Assembly (NCBI GenBank): GCA_027296045.1
Contig: JAPUJS010000631.1
Span: 1-6,416, forward strand
Direction of reading: 5' to 3'
DNA: 6,416 nucleotides
Source: a bacterium
GTDB taxonomy: Bacteria > Latescibacterota > UBA2968
The translations under genes and the position numbers were made by a program. The notes beneath the pieces were generated by a model. The model saw only the letters and a program-made list of their open reading frames with translations. It was not told where the DNA came from and did no database searches. Position 1 is the first letter of the stretch, and every line of letters begins with the position of its first letter. Positions 1 to 5,851 of the stretch are shown here, piece after piece.

Positions 1-1580
1 GCCCCGACGACGCCATCGAAAATCTCACCGGCTGGTCCTTGCTCCATACTCTGGGCGGTTCCCAGCAAATCCTCGATCATTATAAACAGGCCGGGGAAGG
101 CCATCTCCTGCAATATACCGAAGCCAAAACCGAAATTGTCCCCATCGGCCGAGACGGCATGTATTATAAAGAATTTCCCGCCTGCTTCGACTGGTTTCAC
201 CACGGCGAATCCCTCACCATCTTCAACCTGCAAGGACTTTCCGATCCTCACGAACCCAGCTTCGAACACCGGGTCCGACGCTACGCCGGCTTTTACATGG
301 ACGAAGACCCGCAGGCCAAAAACTACGACCCCGAACACAAAATCATCCGCAGCCTCTTCAACGGCAGCCGCGGCCCCCTCCTTCGCAAAGCCACCGGCCT
401 CGACTGGGCGGGTGATCCCATCGAAGTCGTAGGCCGATTTCCCGCCCCCCGTCACGGCGAGCACACCTTCGAACAAATGCTCATGCACTTCCAGGATTAC
501 ACCGATGTCGTAGGCGATCACCCCCTCAACCTGGCCGCAACAACCCTCGCCCTGAATGCCTTTGCCCTCACCCACGACGACAAATACAAAGATTGGCTCC
601 TCGAATACGTCGAAGCCTGGTGCCAGCGAGCGGCCGAAAACAACGGCATCTTGCCCAGTAACATCGGCCTCGACGGCACCATCGGCGGAGCATGCGACGG
701 CAAATGGTACGGCGGCTGCTACGGCTGGTCCTTCACCGTTGTCGTCCCTCAGACCGGTGCCCTGTCCGACCGCAACGCCCACGGTCGAGGCGTCGCCGGC
801 TTCGGCAATGCCCTCCTCCTCACCGGCGATCAAAAATATGTGGACGTTTGGCGCACCATGATCAACACCGTCAACAGCAACACCAAAACCATCGATGGCC
901 AGACCATGTATCCACACATGCACGGCGACGAAGGATGGTACAGCTACAAACCCGAACCCTACAACCGGGGTGCCCTGAACGTCTACTACTGGTCCATGGA
1001 CGACGCTGACCTCAAATATGTCTCCAAAGACCCCTGGCTGGACTTCTTGAAAGGTGACAATCCCGACTATCCCGTCAAATCCCTTGAAACCGCCTTCGAA
1101 ACCATCCGCAAAAAAGTGCAGGACATGCGTGCCGACAATTCCTCACCAGACACCCGCCTCTCCGACGAACCCATGCCCTACAACCCCGGAACCACGGCCC
1201 AAACCCTCGTTCGCCTGATGCTCGGTGGCCTCCCCCCCGACCACGGCGAACCCCTCCACTGCCGGGTCCGTTATTTCGATCCCGTACAGCGCCGCCCCGG
1301 CCTCCCCGAAGAAGTCGGCGCCCTCGTCGAAGCCCTCACCGACAACACCTGCACCCTCACCTTAACAAATCTCAGCCCCACCCAAGACCGTCCCCTCCTT
1401 ATTCAATCAGGGGCCTATGCCGAACATCAAATTACTAGCGTCGAACACAACGGCCAGACCCACCCCGTCGGCGATTCCCAGCTCCCATTAACCCTCGCCC
1501 CCGGCTGCGGTGCCCAGCTCACCCTGAACATGAACCGCTATGTAAATACCCCCACATTTGCTTTTCCGTGGGACAGATAA
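1..1580 (+). CDS. Large conserved hypothetical protein, probable (alpha/alpha) toroid fold, 5'-truncated by the window
   Basis: The reading frame is already open at the left edge (first whole codon at 3, reading PDDAIENLTGWS), so 525 residues are visible and the real start is upstream. The TTG at 39 is only an internal Leu codon with no ribosome binding site. I do not recognise a named family. Dense aromatic, conserved-looking blocks are seen: YAGFYMDED (282-308), NGSRGP (360-377), and a Gly/Cys/Trp-rich block GGACDGKWYGGCYGWSF (684-734). Helical stretches between them, such as the one around 530-640, suggest an (alpha/alpha) barrel like those of six-hairpin glycosidases, polysaccharide lyases or linalool dehydratase-type proteins. 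The last 130 or so residues look beta-rich, like an accessory sandwich domain. The visible part has no signal peptide or membrane segment, but the N-terminus is missing. The ending is clear (TAA at 1578-1580). Coding status is near certain; the fold is inference and the function is unknown. Confidence 0.9.
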   Translation, partial: PDDAIENLTGWSLLHTLGGSQQILDHYKQAGEGHLLQYTEAKTEIVPIGRDGMYYKEFPACFDWFHHGESLTIFNLQGLSDPHEPSFEHRVRRYAGFYMDEDPQAKNYDPEHKIIRSLFNGSRGPLLRKATGLDWAGDPIEVVGRFPAPRHGEHTFEQMLMHFQDYTDVVGDHPLNLAATTLALNAFALTHDDKYKDWLLEYVEAWCQRAAENNGILPSNIGLDGTIGGACDGKWYGGCYGWSFTVVVPQTGALSDRNAHGRGVAGFGNALLLTGDQKYVDVWRTMINTVNSNTKTIDGQTMYPHMHGDEGWYSYKPEPYNRGALNVYYWSMDDADLKYVSKDPWLDFLKGDNPDYPVKSLETAFETIRKKVQDMRADNSSPDTRLSDEPMPYNPGTTAQTLVRLMLGGLPPDHGEPLHCRVRYFDPVQRRPGLPEEVGALVEALTDNTCTLTLTNLSPTQDRPLLIQSGAYAEHQITSVEHNGQTHPVGDSQLPLTLAPGCGAQLTLNMNRYVNTPTFAFPWDR

Positions 1581-1634
1581 AATGAGTGATCTCCTTCTTT
1601 CACTCCGGGCGTGGTTTCTTTTCGCGTGAAAGCC

Positions 1635-1740
1635 CAGGCCCTCTCCCTGTCTCGCTCCGCTCGACGGTCCCTCTCCCACAAGTGGGAGAGGGAAGTTTGA
1701 GGGTTGCCGTTCAGGCGCCCTCAGACGGGGTGAGGGCCTG
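1635..1740. repeat. Composite palindromic intergenic element (REP/MITE-like)
   Basis: Three nested inverted repeats fill this gap. The outer arms 1635-1652 and 1723-1740 (CAGGCCCTCTCCCTGTCT and AGACGGGGTGAGGGCCTG) are complementary at 16 of 18 positions, with one further G-U pair possible in RNA. The centre, 1668-1693, is a perfect 12-bp inverted repeat around AA (TCCCTCTCCCAC / GTGGGAGAGGGA). The right arm also folds on itself: 1712-1723 pairs with 1731-1740 as a 10-bp stem with a 2-nt bulge. CCCTCTCCC occurs twice (1639-1647, 1669-1677), so the left copy could compete for GGGAGAGGG. This architecture resembles dispersed CCCTCTCCC...GGGAGAGGG intergenic palindromes known from many environmental bacteria. 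It may also stop transcription from the upstream gene, although no clean T-tract follows. Copy number cannot be judged from a single window. Confidence 0.75.
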
Positions 1741-1794
1741 CGGGCAATTGCGCCATTTCACTTCGCCCGTTCCATCACACTAAGGAACCCTCCA

Positions 1795-2751
1795 ATGTCA
1801 TCCACCAAATCCCGCGTTGGCCTTGCCCGCCGAGACACCCGCCGTGAAAACGTCTACGGTGCCCTCGACCTCGTCCGTGACGACATCACCCCAAAAATTG
1901 CTGAACAGGTCATGCTCAAACCCAATTTCCTCTCCTCCGAAAACCAGCTCGCCTCCACCCACCCCGACGCCATCCGGGGTGCCATCGACTTTCTCCTCTC
2001 CACGCCCAACCCGCCCGACGAAATCCTGGTCGCCGAAGGTGGAAACGAAAAAGTCTCCGGCCAGGCCTTCGACAACTTTGGCTATCCTGCCTTATCCGAC
2101 GAATATGATGTTCCCATTCGCCTCATCGATCTCAACCAGGAAACCGAATGGGAACAAACCCCCATCATCCTGGACGACCGCAGCGAATATATCGTCCACA
2201 TGCCCAAAACCGTCCTGGACTGTCCCTGCACCATCTCGATGGCCGTGGCCAAAACTCACGACGTCTGTGTCGTCACCCTCGCCCAGAAAAACATGATCAT
2301 GGGCACCATCCGAAAAGAAGACCGCGTCAAAATGCATGGCTTTCCCAGCCACAAAGAACGGGAACTTCCCAACGAAGCCCGGATCCTCAACATCAACCTC
2401 ATTCGCCTCGCCCGTCACCTGCAGCCAGACATCGCCGTTATCGACGGCACTGTGGGTCTCCAGGGAAACGGCCCCGGCGGCAAAAACACCGTGCCCTTTG
2501 GCATCGCCATTGCCAGCGCCGACGTATTTGCCGCCGACGCCGTGATGGCCAAAGCCATGGGCTTCGAGCCCCTCGAACTCGGCCTCCTTCACTATGCCCA
2601 CGAATTGGGCATGGGCATTGCCGACCTGAATCAAATCGACATCCTCGAAACCCCCGTCGAGGATGTCATCACCTCCTTTAAACCCCACGAAACCACACCT
2701 CTACAGCTCCAGTGGCAAGAAGAACAGGCAATGGAATATCTTCAAGCCTAA
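1795..2751 (+). CDS. DUF362 domain-containing protein
   Basis: A 318-residue protein matching the DUF362 pattern along its whole length. It has KPN at 42-44 (MLKPNF), THPDAIRGAIDFLL after it, an acidic VAEGG segment, AKTHD at 152-156 followed by TLAQKNMIMG (KN at 165-166), the Asp/Gly-rich IDGTVGLQGNGPGG (D217 to G229), and SADVFAADAV (241-250). These are the family's usual signatures. Many relatives carry a 4Fe-4S ferredoxin domain, but here only three cysteines are present (C143, C145, C158), so no such domain exists. There is no signal peptide or membrane segment, so it is probably cytoplasmic. The ATG at 1795 is supported by AAGGAA at 1782-1787, seven bases upstream. The next gene follows after 33 bases, suggesting one transcript. 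Family assignment is confident; the biochemical role of this family is not settled and I assign none. Confidence 0.9.
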   Translation: MSSTKSRVGLARRDTRRENVYGALDLVRDDITPKIAEQVMLKPNFLSSENQLASTHPDAIRGAIDFLLSTPNPPDEILVAEGGNEKVSGQAFDNFGYPALSDEYDVPIRLIDLNQETEWEQTPIILDDRSEYIVHMPKTVLDCPCTISMAVAKTHDVCVVTLAQKNMIMGTIRKEDRVKMHGFPSHKERELPNEARILNINLIRLARHLQPDIAVIDGTVGLQGNGPGGKNTVPFGIAIASADVFAADAVMAKAMGFEPLELGLLHYAHELGMGIADLNQIDILETPVEDVITSFKPHETTPLQLQWQEEQAMEYLQA

Positions 2752-2784
2752 CGCGATTTACGCCATACAGAAAAGGGTTTTTAA

Positions 2785-3972
2785 ATGGCTGGACAGGACA
2801 CATTTGGCTACGAAATCGAACAAATCACATTCGGCCCAAACAACCATTTTTTTGGATATATCGGCCATGCAGGCACGGTTGCCTGGAACGGCACCAATCG
2901 CTACATCCTCGCCCTCCGAACCACCTTCCAGGACCATATGCCCGAACCGGGCGAAACAGCGGACGTCGTCCTGATCGACACCCAAACCAACCATGCCGTC
3001 GAACGTGTCGATCAAACCTGTGGCTGGAATCCCCAGCAAGGCACCATGTTCTACTGGAATCCCACCTCGGCCAACACCCAATTCTTTTTTAACGACCGAG
3101 ACCCGGAAACCGGCAAGGTCTTCACCGTGCTCTACGACATCGAACAAAAAAAGCGCATCCAAGAATACCGCTACGACGATGTCGCCTTCGGAAATAGTGG
3201 GGTCGCCCAGAACGGCGGCTGGTTCCTCGGCATTAACTACGCCCGAATGGCCCGGCTCCGCCTCGTCACCGGCTACCAAGGGGCCCACGACTGGACCGAA
3301 GGCGTTGCACACCCCGAAGATGATGGTATCTTCCGCGTCCACATCGAATCCGGCGACAAGGAATTAATTGCTTCTTTCGCACAAATACGCGACGCCCTGA
3401 TCGCCGAGGGACAGCCCGAAATCAGCGCCCTATTCATCAACCACACCCTCTGGAATCGTGACGGCGATCGAATTTATTTCTATGCCCGAGGGGGATGGGA
3501 CCAAAATCCGGGCCCAAAAATCAACAACCCCTTCACCATGAACCCCGACGGCGGGGATTTGACGGAACAGAAAATCTTCGTCGGCGGCCATCCCGAGTGG
3601 GAAAAAGGCCATCGGATGCTGGGAAGCCAGGCAGACAAGTTGGTCATCCTCGACACGGACAAACAGGAAATCGTCGGACAAATCGCAGATCCAACCATCA
3701 TCGAAGGTCCGGGCGGCGATTCCGCACTCTCCCCCGATGGAGACTGGATCGTCACCGGCTATGGAAAAGACGGACACAATATGTGGGTGGTCTATCGGAG
3801 AACGGACAGCGCTTGGATTCGCACGCCTCCCTACGACCAACGGCCCTACGTATCTGGTGAATTGCGAAGTGATCCTGCACCCTTGTGGAATCGGGATGGA
3901 ACGAAAGTCCTGTTCCCGTCTCTCACATCCGACGGCTCACGCCAACTCCACATTATCCACCTCAAGATTTAA
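2785..3972 (+). CDS. TolB-like / oligogalacturonate-lyase-like beta-propeller protein
   Basis: A 395-residue protein made of short beta-strand repeats. The blade motif LWNRDGxxxxF occurs twice (222-232 and 367-377), with a related LSPDGDWIV at 315-323, which is the pattern of TolB/WD40-like propellers. Other marked blocks are CGWNPQQGTMFYWNP (79-93), NHTLWNRDG (219-227) and GGHPEWEKGH (267-276). The Q-Q-G...W block and clustered histidines (H220, H269, H276) recall oligogalacturonate lyase (PL22)-type propellers, which bind a metal through His and Gln, but this is resemblance by eye and the substrate is unknown. There is no signal peptide, so it appears cytoplasmic, unlike periplasmic TolB itself. 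The ATG at 2785 has AAAAGGG at 2771-2777 ahead of it. It sits between the DUF362 gene (33-base gap) and the glycosyltransferase gene (57-base gap), so co-transcription is likely. The fold call is fairly sure; the enzyme class is speculative. Confidence 0.85.
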   Translation: MAGQDTFGYEIEQITFGPNNHFFGYIGHAGTVAWNGTNRYILALRTTFQDHMPEPGETADVVLIDTQTNHAVERVDQTCGWNPQQGTMFYWNPTSANTQFFFNDRDPETGKVFTVLYDIEQKKRIQEYRYDDVAFGNSGVAQNGGWFLGINYARMARLRLVTGYQGAHDWTEGVAHPEDDGIFRVHIESGDKELIASFAQIRDALIAEGQPEISALFINHTLWNRDGDRIYFYARGGWDQNPGPKINNPFTMNPDGGDLTEQKIFVGGHPEWEKGHRMLGSQADKLVILDTDKQEIVGQIADPTIIEGPGGDSALSPDGDWIVTGYGKDGHNMWVVYRRTDSAWIRTPPYDQRPYVSGELRSDPAPLWNRDGTKVLFPSLTSDGSRQLHIIHLKI

Positions 3973-4014
3973 ACTCCGAAATCATTATGCAGAAACCCAC
4001 TTGACTTATTGGAT

Positions 4015-4020
4015 AAAAGG
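4015..4020 (+). promoter_or_regulatory. Ribosome binding site deciding the glycosyltransferase start
   Basis: AAAAGG lies nine bases before the ATG at 4030. It falls inside the longer frame that would begin at TTG 4009, which itself has no Shine-Dalgarno-like sequence upstream. This favours ATG 4030 over TTG 4009; the ATG at 4026 is in another frame. Confidence 0.5.
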
Positions 4021-4029
4021 CCCCAATGG

Positions 4030-5604
4030 ATGAACACAGAGCTCTTTCAGATTCTCAAACGGCGTTCCCACTTATGGATCGGCATTTTGTGCCTGGGCGC
4101 GCTATTGCGCTTAACCCTTCTCTCCGAGGTACCCAGAGGATTTTTCCGCGACGAAGCTGCCATCGGCTACGACGCCTATTCCATTCTAAAAACAGGACGG
4201 GATCACTGGGGCGACTTCCTGCCCCTCTTCTCTCGCTCCCTGGGCGACTACGACGAAGCCCTCTACCGCTACCTGGTCATCCCTGCCATCCCCATCTTCG
4301 GCCTCAACGAATTTTCAACCCGGCTGCCCGCTGCCCTTGCAGGCATCTTAACCATCTGGGCACTGCACCAGCTGACCGCCAGGCTGTTTGGTCCCCGCAT
4401 CGCCCTTTTCGTCGCCCTGTTCCTGGCCATCAGCGCCTGGCACATCCACTTCAGCCGGTGGGCCGTCCGCGCCATCCTCCTGCCCCTGTTTTTTTGTGCC
4501 GGGCTTTCCAGTTTCTTAAAAGGCCTGGAAAAGCCCAGGCACCTGCTGTGGAGCGCTGCAGCCTTTGCCGTCTGTTTGCACACTTACAATGCTGCTCGGG
4601 TCTTTGTGCCTCTGTTTCTGCTGGGGCTGATGGCGATTTACTGGCGCACCCTCTGGCAGCACAGAAAGTGGGGGATGGCTTCGGGTGTGCTGTTCCTGGC
4701 AGTCCTGGCACCGCTTTTTCTCTTCTGGATTTCCCCTGAAGGAATGCGTCGCACCTATGGCACCCTGGTGGACGAACCCGGCCTGATTTTTCCAAACTAC
4801 CTGTCGTATTTTAACCCGCTTTTCCTATTCTTGCAAGGCGATCGACATTTCCGACACAGCCTGCTGTTTATGGGGCAACTTCATTATCTTGAGTGCATCA
4901 CGGTACTTGCAGGCCTTTATGGTCTAATCCGCTACAAACATTCTGCTAACCCGATCCTCTGGCTCTGGTTAGCGCTCTATCCTATCCCGGCAGCGTTCAC
5001 CTCTGAGACCCATGCGATCCGGGCGATTATCGGCGCACCATTATTCGCAATCCTGTCGGGCTATGGCGCCAACACGTTGTGGGAATCCATCAGGAGCTGG
5101 CGTTGGTCTAGCATCGCAGCCACCTTAGCAGCAGTGTGTCTCACAGCCAACATGCTTCTGTATTGCAAATTTTATTTTATCGATTATCCCAAAGACACCT
5201 GGTACTGGTGGCAATATGGCATTGGCCAGGCAATCCAATATATAGAGCAAAGTCCTCTTCCGTGTATCATCGCAGAACCTCTGCCTTTTTTTTCTCCGAC
5301 CTATATCTTTATCCTTTTTTACACCCAGTTTCCACCCGAGCGTTATCACACCCTGCCAGTTACGATGAAGGAGAAAAATTGGGAAAAAACGGAGAAGCCG
5401 CTCGGGAAATATTATATAACCGATGACATAGACCCCATTCTGGCAAAGGGTCCCTGCCTTTTAATAGTCGGGCCGAAAATGTATAAGGATTTTCAGAAAA
5501 AAGGCTACCTGTGGCGTCTGGAACACACGGTTCAAATACCTGGATTGGAACGCATGACCCGGATCTGCGTCATTTACACAACAGGTCAAAAGGCAGCCCC
5601 CTGA
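4030..5604 (+). CDS. GT-C fold membrane glycosyltransferase (family 39 / PMT-ArnT-like)
   Basis: An integral membrane protein of 524 residues from the preferred ATG. A first hydrophobic segment (about 14-31) is followed by an outward loop with PRGFFRDEAAIGYDAYSI. The D41-E42 pair sits where GT-C transferases keep the catalytic acidic residue of the first external loop. Many hydrophobic segments follow to about residue 380 (for example GLSSFL..., LLGLMAIYW, GVLFLAVLAPLFLFW), and ETHAIRAI (326-333) matches the conserved His/Arg segment common in this group. The last 130 or so residues form a soluble-looking domain. Such enzymes transfer a sugar from a polyprenyl-phosphate donor to lipid, glycan or protein at the outer face of the cytoplasmic membrane; donor and acceptor here are unknown. 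The gene lies 57 bases after the propeller gene and ends before a hairpin terminator. Its 3' half is clearly AT-richer (22 of 60 G+C at 5161-5220) than its neighbours. Confidence 0.87.
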   Translation: MNTELFQILKRRSHLWIGILCLGALLRLTLLSEVPRGFFRDEAAIGYDAYSILKTGRDHWGDFLPLFSRSLGDYDEALYRYLVIPAIPIFGLNEFSTRLPAALAGILTIWALHQLTARLFGPRIALFVALFLAISAWHIHFSRWAVRAILLPLFFCAGLSSFLKGLEKPRHLLWSAAAFAVCLHTYNAARVFVPLFLLGLMAIYWRTLWQHRKWGMASGVLFLAVLAPLFLFWISPEGMRRTYGTLVDEPGLIFPNYLSYFNPLFLFLQGDRHFRHSLLFMGQLHYLECITVLAGLYGLIRYKHSANPILWLWLALYPIPAAFTSETHAIRAIIGAPLFAILSGYGANTLWESIRSWRWSSIAATLAAVCLTANMLLYCKFYFIDYPKDTWYWWQYGIGQAIQYIEQSPLPCIIAEPLPFFSPTYIFILFYTQFPPERYHTLPVTMKEKNWEKTEKPLGKYYITDDIDPILAKGPCLLIVGPKMYKDFQKKGYLWRLEHTVQIPGLERMTRICVIYTTGQKAAP

Positions 5605-5626
5605 CGCTGTTCTGGCATCATTTGAA

Positions 5627-5773
5627 ATGAGCGGAAACCACTTCTACATCTACAACCACTACGACGGCCCCGTCTTTTCACACACCCTCGCCTGCGTCAT
5701 CACCGGTCTAGAAATCTCAACAGAGAGAAATCCCCTCGGTGGTTCGCCAAGGGGATTTCTCTTGTCAGGATAA
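5627..5773 (+). other. Possible 48-codon small ORF or gene remnant
   Basis: An ATG at 5627 opens 48 codons ending at TAA 5771-5773. The first 30 or so codons read MSGNHFYIYNHYDGPVFSHT, then LACVITGLEI, with the C-ending codon choice typical of genuine genes in this window (AAC CAC TTC TAC ATC TAC AAC CAC TAC GAC). The remaining codons run straight through the hairpin at 5723-5763. No ribosome binding site precedes the ATG. The same frame is open back to 5558, inside the end of the glycosyltransferase gene in another frame. It could be a decayed piece of a former gene, a real small protein, or chance. I do not recognise the peptide. Confidence 0.25.
5723..5763. terminator. Strong symmetric hairpin, probable bidirectional Rho-independent terminator
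   Basis: AGAGAAATCCCCT (5724-5736) and AGGGGATTTCTCT (5750-5762) form a perfect 13-bp stem, extendable by a G-U pair at 5723/5763. The 13-nt middle can itself close a few further pairs (GGT..GCC). The A-rich 5' flank and T-rich 3' side (TTTCTCTTGTC) make it usable in both directions, although the T-tract is interrupted by C. It lies 118 bases after the glycosyltransferase stop and before the next gene's promoter region, which fits the end of the 1795-5604 transcription unit. Confidence 0.7.
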
Positions 5774-5776
5774 TCG

Positions 5777-5805
5777 TTGCCCACCCGACTAAAAATGCTT
5801 ATCCT
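5777..5805 (+). promoter_or_regulatory. Candidate sigma-70-type promoter for the TAXI gene
   Basis: TTGCCC (5777-5782) and TATCCT (5800-5805) are spaced by 17 bases, each matching four of six consensus positions. The pair sits just after the terminator hairpin and about 45 bases before the next start codon, a sensible place for a promoter. The match is modest and the host's sigma-factor preference is unknown. Confidence 0.3.
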
Positions 5806-5836
5806 ACGACCGCTTGAATCGCCCTGCATCAATCCC

Positions 5837-5845
5837 GGAAAGGAG
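5837..5845 (+). promoter_or_regulatory. Ribosome binding site of the TAXI lipoprotein gene
   Basis: GGAAAGGAG ends six bases before the ATG at 5852. It is the strongest Shine-Dalgarno match in the window and fixes the start of a reading frame that has no stop inside the window. Confidence 0.75.
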
Positions 5846-5851
5846 TGCACA

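Noticed and set aside
39..41. TTG as start of the first gene
   Set aside because: The frame is open to the window edge with coding-like residues before it, and no ribosome binding site precedes it. It is an internal Leu codon of a truncated gene.
1597..1632. Hairpin CTTTCAC...GTGAAAG as terminator of the first gene
   Set aside because: Only a 7-bp stem with a 22-nt loop and no T-tract after it; too weak to call alone.
1741..1781. Promoter for the DUF362 gene
   Set aside because: I searched this stretch for a -35/-10 pair; TTGCGC at 1748 has no acceptable -10 at the right distance.
2092..2688. Long open frame of 198 codons on the - strand inside the DUF362 gene
   Set aside because: It is a mirror of the strongly C-ending + strand codons, with Gly/Val/Asp-rich low-information sequence, fully inside a well-supported gene.
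2758..3342. Open frame of 194 codons on the - strand inside the propeller gene
   Set aside because: Same codon-bias shadow effect; no recognisable motifs and no ribosome binding site.
4001..4006. TTGACT as a -35 promoter box before the glycosyltransferase gene
   Set aside because: At 16-18 bases spacing there is no -10-like hexamer and the start codon is too close, so co-transcription with the upstream gene is more likely.
4009..4011. TTG start for the glycosyltransferase
   Set aside because: The extension adds only seven residues, lacks a Shine-Dalgarno sequence and would contain the AAAAGG site serving ATG 4030.
4026..4739. Open frame of 237 codons on the + strand overlapping the glycosyltransferase gene
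   Set aside because: The translation is Arg/Pro/His-rich nonsense without membrane segments, in a shifted frame of a well-supported membrane protein.
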